From Onchocerca lupi (lineage: Eukaryota > Nematoda > Chromadorea > Rhabditida > Onchocercidae): DNA of 64,000 nt. The position numbers were made by a program, and so were the translations under genes. The stretch spans positions 19,472 to 83,471 of the forward strand of contig JAOVVO010000341.1 of NCBI GenBank assembly GCA_028564675.1, written 5' to 3'. The notes below the pieces were generated by a model. The model was not told where the DNA came from. It saw only the letters and a program-made list of their open reading frames with translations, and ran no database searches. This document shows positions 51,524 to 64,000 of the stretch, in pieces. The stretch's first letter is position 1. Each line of letters opens with the position of its first letter.

Positions 51524-52940
51524 ATATTGTTGAAATGCATTTGTTACTGAAATGCATCGGGTTTTAATCGTTCTGTTTTTGATCGGTTTTGATCCTTCCT
51601 TTTAATTCTTATATTTCTTCTTGTTCATCTTAAGATGAAAATTACTACTAAAATTTATTATTACCATTTATTTATCCATTATCATTTGCCGTTGTTACTT
51701 TGTATCGAAATTTAACTATTCAAACTCTAGAAGTAGCCTATTACACGGCGTAAAACGATGAATTCCTTTCAATTTTAATATAATTTTGACCCGGGTTAGT
51801 ATTATTACCTTTCTTTTCTTACCAGTACTGAGAAAGTAATTAGATGAATAATTTTCCTATCATGTTTTTCTTACCTCTTCTGTTTAATTTTACGCATTTG
51901 GCTGCCGACATATATTGTGCAATTTTTCTCTCATCTACTTTTTTAGCTCCGATTTGAGGAGAGATGAGATGAGAAACGGTTTACTGAACATAGAACACAA
52001 GTTTTATTTCCTAAAGATTTCAATAATTCCCATGTGAAATTTCTGAATATTCTTTTTCTTGTGTGATATGGCTTAAAAGTACAGGGGCATGTTCTTTTCC
52101 TTCATCTTTCAATTTAGCGTAGTTTTAGTTTATGTTCTCTAATGTTTATCGTCATCTGTATTATTTCATCATTTGCTTCGACTTGATTTTTTTCTTTTGT
52201 ACATCAATATATCAATTAATTATAGAATTGACATGTTGCAATCGTTATATTCGTTTGCACAAGTGTGTATGCAGTGTATTGGAAATAGGAATTATTCATT
52301 CGTTAACTGTTATAAATGTATTTTTTTCGGAGATATGAACGTCAACATCTATATGAAATGTAATTTTTTCTTTCGATTTCTGGATAAACATATATACTTA
52401 TGTTGAAGGCACTTTTTTTTTCTTCAAGTTCAATGTTTACATCTCGTTAGTCATCAATTTTTTTTTTTTTTTTTTTTGTTAGCCAGCCAAAGATACTTCG
52501 CTATACCTTATAATTGGAAATGGTGTAGAATTATTAGATTTAGTTTTACTGTATCTGCGGTTATTGTTATTAGCATTAATATCTTATTTGGTCGAATAAA
52601 GTTGGGTGATTCAAATTTTTTGAATCCACACAATAAACTGAGGTAGAATTTCAAAATGGAAGCGATTAATTTGTCAAGTTTTTTATCCTATTGTTGCTTT
52701 AAATGTATTATGGAAGATTTGGAAATGCAACTTTTTGGTATGATGTTGGACATTCGCAGTTTTTCGAAATATCAGTTGTTTGTCGCATCGTTCGCAAATC
52801 TTTTCTGAATGGTATTGGGCAATGAAATATGTGGGAAAAATATGCTGCTTGTTCCTAGTTCTCCCTTAAAGTTTCTTTTTCAAGCTTTCGAATTTTCAGT
52901 GAATACGTTCGGCTACACATGTTGATGCCTATTGAGATAA
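51524..52940. other. Spacer between dehydrogenase and QTRT1 genes
   Basis: This 1.4 kb of T-rich DNA has no supported exon. AATAAA at 52595-52600 is far (about 1.07 kb) from the dehydrogenase stop, so the 3' UTR end is undefined. A poly-T run lies at 52460-52477. The acceptor TTTTCAG (52898-52899) is 41 bases before the QTRT1 ATG. Confidence 0.5.
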
Positions 52941-55469
52941 ATGGCTTTAGACTTCAGGATACTGTCAAAAGTGCGATCGGCTCGTCATGGACGTCTCAGG
53001 TAATATTCCTGGTAGGAATGGGGTGGAATTCTCGATATTCAGCTATCTTATATATAATGCTATATGTAGGACAATGGAAACCATAGTATGAAGATTTTGA
53101 TATGCTAAAAGATGCTGGATTTTCTTTTGACAATACAAAAAAGTATATTCTTCAAAGTAGCAATTCATAAACGATGTAATATTGAACATATTATATTAAG
53201 ATTATCACATGCTGATGTCGATACTCCTGTATTTATGCCGGTTGGGACGCAAGGAACTATGAAAGGTTTGCTGCCGGAACAACTGTCAGGAATGGGATTT
53301 CGTTTGATGCTGTGTAATACATATCATATGGGTCACAGGCCTGGTCATGGAATTGTTCGCAAAGCCGGTGGTCTTCATTCCTTCATCAATTGGCCACATT
53401 CGATTTTGACTGATTCTGGAGGTTTCCAGGTGCATTTATGGTTTCTTCGAAACTTGAAAACAATTATACTAATTGTAACCTTGTTAATTATGCGATTATT
53501 TTTTAGATGGTTTCATTGAATGATTTAATGAATGTAGACGAGAAAGGAGTCAATTTCGAAAGTCCGCATACTGGTGAAAAGATGATTTTGAGCCCTGAAA
53601 CTAGCATACACATACAGGTAAAGAGGCTAAAGTATTAAATTTTTCTGTTTGATGCCAATTCTTTTTAATATATGCTTTGGAAATTTTAAATTTTCAGTCG
53701 TTTCATCCAAATTGATCTGTCTCCTCATTTGTGTGTTTACATATTTATTTATTTTGTTTTTCCTTGCTCCACTCTTAGCAATGCTCAACAAATTATTATT
53801 TGAATGATTTCAAAAGTTTAGTTTAAATTTCTATAAATCATTCCTGTCCAGAACCTTTTTTTCTCTCCTTTCTTTTGGATTTATTGCAGGAAGATTTAGG
53901 AGCTGATATTGTGATGCAGTTGGATCATGTGATACATGTACTTTGCGACGAACCTATCGTTGAAGAAGCAATGGAACGATCGATAAGGTGTGCACCTTCG
54001 GTGAAATTTTGATTTAAAACTGTTTTTGGTTCATATATTTTATTCTTTTCAGATGGTTGAAACGTTGTCGTGATGCACATACGAGAAAAGATCAAGCTTT
54101 ATTTCCTATTATACAGGGTGGTTTAAATATTTCTTTTCGGAAAAAATGTACTGCAGCTATGTTACAGCACACAGAAACAGGTATTGCCATTGGTGGCTTG
54201 AGCGGTGGTAAGTTACTTTTTTTTTTTTTGCTTTTTAGAAAATTTTGTACCATTTCCTATGCACTTTTACTATCATCTCTGATGAAGAATGATATAATCT
54301 GACAGTTTATTAAATCTCATTTCACATTCTACTCTGTGTTAAAAATCCTACCCCATTTTGTTAAAAATGGGGGAAAATTTTTTCACTAGTGATGATAGTG
54401 GGATTCAGTGAAGGGATCCTATATGTCAAACAATATTTCCAACTTTAGTTTAACCGTGCTGAAGATATGTGATGGATATTGGACATCTATCAAAAATATC
54501 CAGTGCGCTTACACTAATGATTCTAATTCAATATCCATTGTGAGATTTATGGTATCAATCATTAAACATACCAGTTAGGCTTTTCGGAGTATTTTTTCCC
54601 CAATGATTTTACACATACAGTTTCTGAATGTTTGTTTTAAATTTGCAGCATTTCTTGATTAATTTTTACTTTAAAAATGTGGAATAAAATATACTTTTTA
54701 TTTCAATACACAGGAGAAGATAAAAATTCATTTTGGAGAATTGTTGCATGCTGTTGCGAGAATTTACCGGAGCATCTGCCACGATATGTTATGGGTATAG
54801 GATGGCCAATTGATTTAGTGATTTGTTCATTGCTGGGTGCCGATATGTTCGATTGCGTTTATCCAACGCGTACTGCCAGGTTTTTATTCATTATGCTCAT
54901 TGCGATTTTGCCCATTTTGTTTTGTTAGTGATAAATTAATAAGAAATTATTTTCAAATTTTTTAGAAATTTACGGAACAGTGAATGAATTTTGAAGGTTT
55001 GGTACAGCGATTGTACGACGTGGAGGTATGTTACATCTCAGCCGAAATGAATTCGAAAAGGATTTTCGACCAATTGATGATAGTTGTCCATGCCATTCTT
55101 GTCGAAGTTATACGCGAGCCTATATTCATTCTATACTAAATCAGGTATAGTTTGCTTTATGTATCCAGAGTTCTCAAAAATTAGACTTCTTTTCTAACAA
55201 GGAGAAGAAATTAAACAGAAAAATAGAGAGAGATGTTCGCATAACATTGTTGATGATTGAAAAAATTTTTGCAGGAAACTGTTGCTTGTCATATTATCTC
55301 AGTGCATAACCTGCAGCATCATATGAATCTCATGGAACGGTTGCGTACCGCAATTGATACAAATACAGTACAAGAATTTTTAAAAGAATTTTTGATGGAA
55401 CAATTTCCGGATGGTAACGTACCAAAATGGGTTCGTGAAGCAATTCATCATATGCATTATGAAATTTAA
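52941..55469 (+). CDS. QTRT1: Queuine tRNA-ribosyltransferase catalytic subunit
   Basis: Eight exons, 386 residues: 52941-52999, 53201-53429, 53507-53617, 53890-53987, 54053-54207, 54714-54879, 54997-55144, 55275-55469. The ATG at 52941 was chosen because its exon joins exon 2 in phase and gives the family-like start before VDTPVFMPVGTQGTMKG. The enzyme swaps guanine-34 for queuine in GUN-anticodon tRNAs. Seen: the general-base aspartate in LTDSGGFQ (D91), IIQGG, AIGGLSGGE, the nucleophile in MFDCVYPTRTAR (D264), and zinc ligands CPCHSC (C303, C305, C308) with H333. The Cys in FDCV rather than FDYV marks the eukaryotic catalytic QTRT1, not the bacterial type. Length fits. The partner subunit QTRT2 is not in the window. 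Confidence 0.96.
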
Positions 55470-55994
55470 ATATGTCTGTAATTGTTACTTATTATCATTT
55501 TGTTAAAACTTTTAACGTTAAAAATAGTAGGCTTATTTCCCAATTTATATCGAAAAACTTCGAAAATCGAAGTAATGCAATCCTTGAATTTAGAATTACA
55601 GTTTTGCGGGTAGGATTTCTATTCCATTTGATAGCTGAAAGGCTGGAAACATGAATTTTCGCGAATACAAATTCGATAGATTTGATGTATTGGGTTAAAT
55701 ATCAAGTTATTGCTCATACTCTATAAGGAGTTACAGTATGTGAATTTTGAGTGAGTGACAAACTGAGAAATACAAGATCATCTCCATGATATCTTCTTTA
55801 TTTACCAATATATTCGATCAAATATATTGCAGCCAACATGTTTGGAGAAAAAATTAAGGGTAAGAGACAGATATGATAGCGTAATCTTGATTCCAGACTT
55901 TCAAATTATATCTGTGGGTGATTTCTACCGAAATCCAAAAAACAGTTTTAACATGAAGGTGACAAGTAGCGCAATTTTTATGAATAGTTTATTT

Positions 55995-56025
<31 letters not shown>

Positions 56026-56438
56026 TGTTTTTCAGAGATGTTTTTTGGCTTTACTTTTTGATATGTATAGCCCTTTCGTTATATTATTATCACACATCGT
56101 CTGGAATTTCATCCTGTCGTATATCATATTCCTGAAACATCAACTTCCTCAGCTAATGGCCGGTGAACTTCGTGTATTTCTGATTTTGTTATATTCTCGT
56201 CATATTTTTATCAGAAACCTGAGATTTCCGGAAATTTTTGGAATCATCCTAACCAATCAAGTTTCAGCAAAATTGTTATGAAAGAAATTTAAGACAGTTT
56301 TTTTTAACAATCGCGCTGCCTAGAAAATGGTAAGTACTTCATTCTTTAGAAGTTTGGCACAAAAAAACTTTGTGGATCTTTCTCTACCATAGAAGTTAAT
56401 ATCATACCTCGTCTTATTATCTCTCTACCTCATCTGAT
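55470..56438. other. Convergent spacer between QTRT1 and carboxypeptidase genes
   Basis: This 0.97 kb contains a 28-base poly-T run (55999-56026) flanked by open frames that only read the homopolymer as Phe. No gene seen. Confidence 0.6.
55999..56026. repeat. Poly-T run of about 28
   Basis: Among the longest homopolymers in the window, in non-coding DNA between convergent genes. Confidence 0.9.
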
Positions 56439-59400
56439 CTAGTTTTGGTGAAGCCAAAAGCTTCTTGAAAGTTTGTCTGTTAATTTAAATTTTAATTGGC
56501 AATCATGTTGTTCTTTTACCTTTGGTTGTTCCGGCATTAAAACAAAATTCACAATCTTTGCTGATGTTTGGTCGTCATTTGTAACGTTCACTTGTTTCAA
56601 TGTTGATTGGTAACCATCCGCTGCTACATAAATTTCGTAATGTCCTGGCGTAAGTAAACGGAAATATTCACCTGTTTCCCCTACAAAATAGCTGATCGTA
56701 TGACCTGACAACAATACTGTTCAAGCTTATTTATAGAGACAATTAAATCTAAATTAGTTGAAATTCTGGATTTCAAAATTTTAGCCATAAATTTTGAATT
56801 TAAAATTTGTGAACGAACAGAAAAAAGTTGAGGATTTTATTCGGACTTATGCAATATGTAAATTAGCTCGAAATTCATCATTTTTATGGTGAAACTTACA
56901 AGATGTAACAGGATGTTTGATTGGAGTAATTTCGGTACTGTTCTTGATCCAGATAACAGCTCCTGATATTGGTTCTCCGGTAATTTTGTCCGTGACAGTA
57001 CCTTTGATTCCAATATGAACCTACAGTAGTATTTGTAGAAAAATTCTACTACTGAAAAAGATCTTTTTCTGTGATTGGGTAAGTATGGTATATATATTAC
57101 ATGGAATTGGAATATATATCATAAATCTAGATTATTCAATAATGGTGAATTAAAATATAAAGAAATTGTTATGGTGCACTTGAAGGCGTTATTCAAAATT
57201 CGATTAGCTCAATTTTCATTTGAAAAAAAAAAAGTTGCAATGTTGATAAATAGAATTTGCAAAAAAAAAAAAAAACTGCCTAATGTTTTGACTTTCTAAA
57301 GAGCGATTCAATTCATAATGCAAAATTTCTTTTTCTGTTCAATTAAAGATATAATTTAAGGCAAACTTTTTTAATAAAATCAATCAGTGCTTCCTTATTA
57401 TCTTCCCAAAGTTTTGGCAATAATGAACCGTCCGGAAATTTTTCACATGATAATTCCAATGTTATTTCAAATGCATTTGTTGCCAGATAATTAAAATCTT
57501 GCATACCACCCGAAATTGAATACCATTTTGCACCATTTGTAATTCCACCTGAAAATAACACACACATTTTTGAATTTGATTAACTTGCTTGTTTCATTTC
57601 AATTATCCATAAATTCAAATTCAAATTTTTCAATTTTTAATCATTCATAAATTCTTTTTCTACCAATATTAAACTTTTTTTTTTTTTTTAATATAAAATT
57701 TAATTTATTTAACCTTGCTGTGCGAACGCATCGGTGACAGTTCCATCACAGGGCGGATGATCATTCTTTGCCATATGAGCATGCTTATTTGCATAACTCT
57801 CCGCAAGATATCTAAAATATATTTTCAAAAATTCCTGCGAATTTCGACAAATTTTTTTTTACTATTTAATTATTTTAATAAGAAAATAAGATAACTATAA
57901 TTATGATAAATTGCAATATTTCTAATTCTTGAAATGAATACCCTAAATTTGCATAGACCAAAAATTAATAGTGTAATAAGACTGATAATTTTTGATGAAA
58001 TTTGAGACATACTAACCGAAATGTTTGGTCATCAGGACTTATCGAATATTCATTACTATTTGGAATTCGAGCGGAATCGAATGGATAATTAGCTACTAAA
58101 TCGCCTTCATGCAAATTGGCTGATAAGACAAATGGTAAAGAAAGAATCCATCGGCCAACAGCTCGTACTTCTGGTTGATACTTAAAAATAAAAGAAGAAA
58201 AAATTTAGAATTAAAAATTCTCAACTAAAATTACTTCACGATTATATAATAAACAAATGAATTGATATCAAATTGATAAGTCAGGAAAAGTATCGAAATA
58301 CAAGATTAAAAAAAAAAAAGAATACTTCTTTTGCTTCATCACCAAACAATTCCAGAAGGTGATCGAAACGAGGTATATTATGCCGTTCCAAATAATAATA
58401 GAAGTCATCAAGATCCGGAAAATCTCGATTTAGATCAATACCATTAGAATTGGCTCTACCGGTAAACCAGTTCCGAACATTGCTTTCCTGAATCATGCTT
58501 TATTGAAATTCATCTATTGCTAATTTCATCATTACTATATATTTCTCTTTTGGAGCTTCAGGAATTTTTTTCGGGATATTTGCTTCATATATTTTTGGAA
58601 AGGCCAAAGTCTTCAATTTTCCTGCCGTGAAAATCTTATTTTTCGCTTTTTCTAAAGGAAAAATTTCCTTTTTTTTTTTTTCTTTTTTTAAAAAAAATCC
58701 AAACTGCTACGATTTCATCAATGCCTTTCATTATACTATCATTTAGAAATTCAAGTTTATTTAAAGCGCATTTTTATTGATTTGATTCATCGATGTAAAT
58801 TTACCAGGAAGGGTAAAAAAAAAAAAAAGAAAAAACAATCGGAACAAAAATTATTACTGTAGAAAGTGCACGTTCAAATCCATCTGGATTCATTGATGGC
58901 AACAGATGAATTGATGTCGAATTGATAAGTTCCATGATTTCTTTATTTTTTGCGGAAAGTTGATCACAGAAATATGATGCAAGTCGTAATAGAAGTTCTC
59001 TTCCGATAGGTTCATTCCCATGCATATTCGCAACATACTTCATTTCCGGTTTTACTAGAAATATTTATCAATTCAACAGATTTATTTATTTATTTTTTTT
59101 TTTTTTTCAGGAATATAATCTAAGATTGAAAATATTTGATTGGAGAAGAATGCGGAAAAAATTCTGAATGAGATGAACATTTGAAAATTTCCGAAGAAAT
59201 GGAAATCATACGATAGAAGGAAAATGAATTAATGGAAGATAAAAAATTACAAGGATTTTGAAAAAAAAAAAAAAAAAAGAGAGAGAGAGAGAAATTTTTC
59301 CTTTTCCGCAATAAGTTCAATAAATAAAGATTACAAAATTTTAAAGAATTCATCTCCAAGCATTATTCTTTTAGTAAGATTACGATTTAAAAAAAAAAAA

Positions 59401-59651
59401 AAAAAAAAAAATGTACACATTTGATGTTGTCCAGGTGTCGTCGAAAATTGGATAACAAGTAGCTCACGTCCTTCGACACTTTCACCAATCGAATAAACAG
59501 TTGTATAATTGGGACATCGTTTATTAATATTCATTAGAATGGTGTCCAGTTCATCTTGATTATGATAATTAGCCCATTGGTCAGTACCCCTGATTTTTTG
59601 TATTTTTGGGACAAATATGAGAAAAAAAAAGAAAAGATGATAGTAGTTCAT
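56439..59651 (-). CDS. egl-21: Carboxypeptidase E-type prohormone-processing enzyme (M14B), EGL-21-like
   Basis: Eight exons, 474 residues: 59651-59417, 59054-58858, 58487-58326, 58180-58017, 57811-57714, 57548-57367, 57020-56900, 56704-56439. It trims C-terminal Lys/Arg from peptide intermediates in secretory vesicles. Seen: a signal peptide starting MNYYHLFFFFLIF; zinc ligands in NMHGNEPIGREL (H90, E93) and ANLHEGDLVANYPFD (H222); substrate-site NPDGFE and GIDLNRDFPD; and the catalytic glutamate in TLELSCEKFPDG (E317). A transthyretin-like domain follows (about 347-440; GIKGTVTDKITGEPISGAV). One catalytic domain and about 470 residues fit CPE/EGL-21, not the multi-domain CPD. The catalytic set is intact; NLHGGD is NLHEGD here. 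The C-terminus may be read-through: a GTAAAAG follows EQPK, so another end is possible. The acceptor at 59675-59676 is 23 bases upstream of the ATG. Confidence 0.93.
59263..59291. repeat. Poly-A plus (GA)n in the first carboxypeptidase intron
   Basis: An A run of about 18 passes into GAGAGAGAGAGAG (59279-59291) on the plus strand. It is intronic. Confidence 0.85.
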
Positions 59652-60162
59652 GGGAAGGAAGGAGGGATCCAAGCCTACAATCTAGGCCGTTTCCAATGTT
59701 CCAATATAGCAGCTATCTCTTAGCTGACTAGGACTAGATTTCGCTTTCACTCTAGGCTTATTTGCGTTTAAGGCTTAAAACTCATTTCTTCATGCACTCA
59801 ACATTTAACGTCATCGATGCTTTTTCTCCCCATGCCGAATTGCTGATAGAAGGTGACAAATCGATTGGCTCCATGCATCATACATTTACTTGTCACCCAT
59901 TCATTTCACTGTTGTCAACTTATTTCGCATGAAAATAATGCAAACATGACGATATTGCATGAAAACATTTCTGATAAAAATGAAAAACACTTTTTTATCA
60001 CTTTAGCTCTCTTTTATCTTAATCATAATTTATTCTACCTTACATTTTAACTTTTTTCCTCATGAAAAAACTAACTCCACTGAAGAAACTTATTTATATT
60101 TTAAAAATAGTGATTTCATCATTTACATATGGCATTTTAAAGACAAATTTAATTGCACATTA

Positions 60163-60163
<1 letters not shown>

Positions 60164-60190
<27 letters not shown>
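60164..60190. repeat. Poly-A run
   Basis: About 27 consecutive A residues in non-coding DNA. Confidence 0.9.
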
Positions 60191-60193
<3 letters not shown>

Positions 60194-60947
60194 TGCTTAT
60201 AATGATAAATGATAAGATAAATCATTTGTGGAAGTACAGTATGCTATCATTTTTGGTGAAAAATGATCACATTCATTCCTATAATAGCCATAGCTGAGTG
60301 TTTCCTAAAGTTTACAATATCAGTATCTTGAATAAAATTTTTCCCATTCTTGTTTTCAAATTTTAAAACAAATAATTTTTTGCTTACGTTAAATAAAAGC
60401 CGTTTAGATTAGTCAAAGTTTTCCAAAATTTTCAAAAATAAAAATAAAAAGTTTCAGAGGAAGAATGAAAAAGAAAAACGGAAAAAGTAATAAGCAAAGA
60501 AAAATAAAATGATTGATCAATTTGCAGAAATGATAATCTAATCATGATTCAATCATTAATGTTATCAATAACTTTTGTTTCTAACGAAGTGCAAAGATAA
60601 AGCATTTCATATTAAAAGATTTCTTTTTTCCTCTATTTCCTATCATCTCATCACCTTTCTTCCAGTAAAAAAATGACAATTTGAAAAAACTGAAAATAAT
60701 TTAATCAATAAACGTTTTCCATTCCTTTTACACTTCAAAGCAATCTAATTCACAAAACATTTTTACATTTTGAATCTTCTGTGTGAATTTCTTTCTCTTT
60801 TTTTTTTTTTTTTTCTAATAAATAAAAATAAAAACAATTATAATATTTGAAATAAAAAGAAATTTTGAAAATCTTTATAAATATTCAGATGAAATGAATA
60901 GCTAAGCGAGTATTTTCTTTATTGATTACATAGAAATATTTTTTTAG

Positions 60948-61035
60948 ATAATTTAAAAATTTACGAATTTATACTTTTTATTTTTTATAGAATAATTTAA
61001 AAATTTACGAATTTATACTTTTTATTTCTTATAGA
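60948..61035. repeat. Tandem duplication, 2 x 44 bases
   Basis: Copies 60948-60991 and 60992-61035 both open with ATAATTTAAAAATTTACGAA and end in TATAGA. They differ at one base (TTTTTTATAG against TTTCTTATAG). Confidence 0.92.
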
Positions 61036-61578
61036 ATCTTTCACATTTTTTATTTTCAAATTATGTATTATATGTGTATATTAATTTGTTTCATATGAAA
61101 AATGCAAACTAATTTCTAGTTCCAGTAAATGAGATAATTTTTTTTTTCCCTATCCAGAAAATTATATATCGATCTTGAATTGTTTGTTTCAATTTATGCT
61201 TAAATTTATCTACCGAATAATAATAATTCGACTCTCGAAATTGAAAACACTAGATTTTTCTTGAATTATTATTCCATGAATCTATGATTTACAAGTTAAA
61301 ATTTGGAAAATTTAATAATTTTTGCAATAAAAAACTTATTGCAGTCAGCAAAAATACCTGAAAAAGGCATTAATCAATTTGACCAAAACATCTATATTTT
61401 AAAATTTCATCCAGCTTCAGATATAAATTGCCTTTTAGCATAATTTTGAGGCCAAAAAAAAAAAATTATAAAATCAGCATATGAATATAATTTTAGTAAA
61501 AATAAGTTCCGAAAATTTCGTAAAATGAAATGATTCGAAAAAGCATTTCATCTTTTCATTCTTTTTTTCCTCACTAAA

Positions 61579-61635
61579 ATTATTCATTATTCTTCCAACT
61601 TATAATAAGTATGAGTTGGATGAATAATGAATAAT
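61579..61635. repeat. Palindrome: 22-base arms, 13-base loop
   Basis: 61579-61600 and 61614-61635 are reverse complements at 21 of 22 positions. No coding context. Confidence 0.9.
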
Positions 61636-63915
61636 CTCATGTGTTAAAATAGTGCTTTAAAAAAGCTTTTTTCATCATGTAATTCAAACTATTATGAAGT
61701 AAATGTATTTTCTTTTAATATGCAATATTTGATATTCATTGATAGTTTAATTATTATAATAATTAAGCATTATGTTTTGATGTGTCCACATTTGCGTCAA
61801 AGTTGCAATGCGAATGATATGAAAAAGGTTGCATAATTAATCAAGCAAGTCGTTGTCGTTTGTATCACTTAAAAGTTATTCATTTATTCATTTCGATAAT
61901 TTTTGAAATAGGAAAAACTGAAAATTTGCTGTAATTTCAGAAAAATGTTCGAAAATTCTTTTTTTTTTTTAACCAAATTTGAACAATACTTAAATTCGTA
62001 ACATAATTCATTATTTTTACTAAAACCAATTAAATCAACATTTTTGTATGCTTCCTTTTATTTTTTCTTATCATTCCCCTAAAATAATTTCCATTTGATA
62101 AGCATTGTTCAGAATTTATCAGTTAACTTATACATATGGCAATTGAAATCTTTTTGAACAAATTCAACTCTATTAAATTAAATTAAACTTAACCACCTTT
62201 CTAAATCTAATAGAAATAAACCTTCTTTCAAATGTAAATTTACTTTCCTTTTTTTTTCTTTTTTTTTAAATTACTGTTTCTTTTTTTAAGCCAATTTTCG
62301 AAAGAGTCTTAGCAGTAAATTCTAAAACTAAGCAAAAATGGTTTTAATTCCTTAATGTATTTTATGTATATGTAAGCAGTGTAGGCCAAGTATTTTTCTT
62401 TAAAAATATTCTTCAAAATCTATTAATTACAAAGCAGCATGAAATGAATACAATCTCAAAGGTAAAAACTTGTAATTATAGGAATTAATCAACAGTTTAT
62501 TAGGAAAATCTTTTAAATTACTTTATATTTCATTACGTATTAATCAACTTTTTACAAATTAGCAAATACCTCCAAATGAATAAATTAATTCAGTTATATT
62601 GTAAATTTTCGATGCGTTAAATTTCAGACTTAAATCGTGCATCAAATTAGTTATTGTATAATGTTTTTTTTTTTTTTTTTCCTTTTCAAAGTTTTCACAT
62701 CAATGAATTTGGGAAAAACCATAATGTAAAACTTTAAATTCAAGAAGTGAAAACTTTTCAATGCTTTCGTTTTATTCTAAAAACAGTAGCATTTTATGCT
62801 TATAATTTTTTTTCTCAAATATATCAAATTTTTTGTTAATTAACTCTAATTGAGAAAGAATTGATAACCATTTCGGTAAATTTGAATCAAGAATTTTAAT
62901 GATCATGATAAGGCATTTACTCGTTGTAATAATTGAGGATTACATTTCTCTCGTAATGTTTATTTATTCGCTTTTTTTTTCTTTTTTTTTTTCTTTCATA
63001 GCTCTAATAAAATTTATTGTAATTAGTAATAGCTCGAACTAATTTACTGCACATACATATTTAAAGCAAATAATTAAAAATAATTTGAGAATGAAATGCG
63101 GAGATTTAATACAAAAAAAGAAAAAATAAAAACGGATCAAATAGGCAAATTTGGTATATCGCTGACTAGAAATGTAGTTCAAAGGTCAATTGCTACAGCT
63201 AATGACTAGTGAGCGAGTAAGCGAAAGGGCATATTTGTGTAATGAATGGTGAAATTCATTCATTTTAAATTTCAAACGATTATGATGATGAGGTAAAATG
63301 AACACATTTATCTTATAGACAAAGGCCTACCGTAAACATCGAAACGGCGTAAATGGCGTACGTGAAATTTGATATTGGATATCAATTAGGAAGAAGGTGA
63401 TAAGGAAACAAATAGTGTATGATTGGGAACAATCGGAAATTTTATTTGAAATAATAGTAGGAAAAAATGTATACATTTTTCATAATTCATTCAAAAAATT
63501 TAGCTAATTCTCTAATTTTCTGTTCTTGTAGCTTTTTTTTTCTTTTTTTTTTTTTTTTTTTGGCCAAAAGAAAGAAATTAATCAATCTTGTATAATGGAA
63601 AGAGAAAGTTACGGCTATATTTCACATGTTTCTAGAATAAATAGAAGTGATTAGTTGTTTCCTGTCCCAAACTACTTTTAAATGGTACGCCATTTGAAGG
63701 TGTTAAAATATGATCTATAATTTTGAAAAATCTTTAAACTAACAATAAATGGCACAGAGCAATTATGCAAACCAGCAACAAGTAACTTTTCAAGAAGACA
63801 GAAGAAGTAGCAATCAAAAAGATAAGAGATCTGTCATTAAATTAAGATACTAATCACGAAATGCTATTATCTGAAATTAATAATAAAATTGTTATCATTT
63901 ATTATTATTTAGCAA

Positions 63916-63916
<1 letters not shown>

Positions 63917-64000
<84 letters not shown>
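63917..64000. repeat. (TTA)n microsatellite at the right edge
   Basis: A pure trinucleotide array of at least 27 TTA units runs to the last base of the window, so its full length is unknown. A shorter ATT run precedes it at 63898-63909. Confidence 0.97.

Larger units (their letters stand above)
59652..64000. other. 4.3 kb AT-rich region without recognisable genes
   Basis: Beyond the promoter side of the carboxypeptidase gene I find no open frame above background on either strand and no paired splice sites with protein-like sequence. It holds poly-A (60164-60190), a 44-base tandem duplication (60948-61035), a palindrome (61579-61635), many T-runs, and a terminal (TTA)n array. The neighbouring gene to the right lies outside the window. 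Confidence 0.6.

Noticed and set aside
53112..53200. In-frame ATG at 53112 as the QTRT1 start
   Set aside because: It would prepend AT-rich intronic-looking sequence. The exon 52941-52999 joins in phase and gives the expected family N-terminus with an acceptor upstream.
55827..56281. Plus-strand open frames with a poly-Phe stretch
   Set aside because: The phenylalanines come from the 28-base T run. No homology features and no upstream exon.

Overview
The window looks like nuclear DNA of a nematode, most probably a spirurid or filarial one. It is AT-rich and full of poly-A/T runs and microsatellites. Its genes are split into many short exons with TTTCAG-type acceptors, and several start codons sit 0 to 40 bases downstream of an unpaired acceptor, as expected for spliced-leader trans-splicing. 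The encoded proteins are typical animal proteins with nematode counterparts (an EGL-21-like carboxypeptidase, a p38-family kinase, a p115/USO1 tether). The species cannot be named from the sequence alone. All models were built by hand from splice signals, reading-frame phase and protein-family resemblance; no database search was possible.

Layout, left to right. (1) 206-11457, minus: class XVIII-type myosin (PDZ, degenerate motor, IQ, coiled coil), 30 exons, 3' end outside the window. (2) 12224-19486, plus: USO1/p115 vesicle tether, 19 exons, divergent from the myosin. (3) 22121-22441, minus: small unrecognised gene. (4) 24170-28408, minus: IQSEC/BRAG-type ARF exchange factor. (5) 29749-31737, plus: mitochondrial class-1 release factor. 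(6) 32542-33746, minus: mitoribosomal protein mS37/CHCHD1, convergent with the release factor. (7) 34410-34949, plus: small unrecognised protein. (8) about 36070-37801, plus: membrane protein with a PPxY-containing tail. (9) 39558-42516, plus: p38-family MAP kinase with SAY in place of TGY. (10) 42517-48165: 5.6 kb gene-poor, microsatellite-rich. (11) 48166-51523, plus: medium-chain dehydrogenase lacking zinc-site residues. (12) 52941-55469, plus: queuine tRNA-ribosyltransferase catalytic subunit. (13) 56439-59651, minus: carboxypeptidase E/EGL-21-like neuropeptide-processing enzyme. (14) 59652-64000: gene-free AT-rich DNA ending in a (TTA)n array.

The genes do not form an obvious operon or pathway cluster. 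Same-strand neighbours are at least about 1.1 kb apart, and strands alternate with divergent pairs (myosin/USO1, IQSEC/release factor, mS37/small gene). Loose themes are membrane traffic (USO1, the ARF-GEF, neuropeptide processing) and translation in or near mitochondria (release factor, mS37, QTRT1). I found no defence island, CRISPR array, prokaryotic insert or mobile-element coding region. The least ordinary signals are the atypical kinase activation motif, the altered dehydrogenase, a near-perfect hairpin inside a dehydrogenase intron, two other palindromes, two GC-AG introns in the myosin gene, and unrecognised small or membrane proteins.
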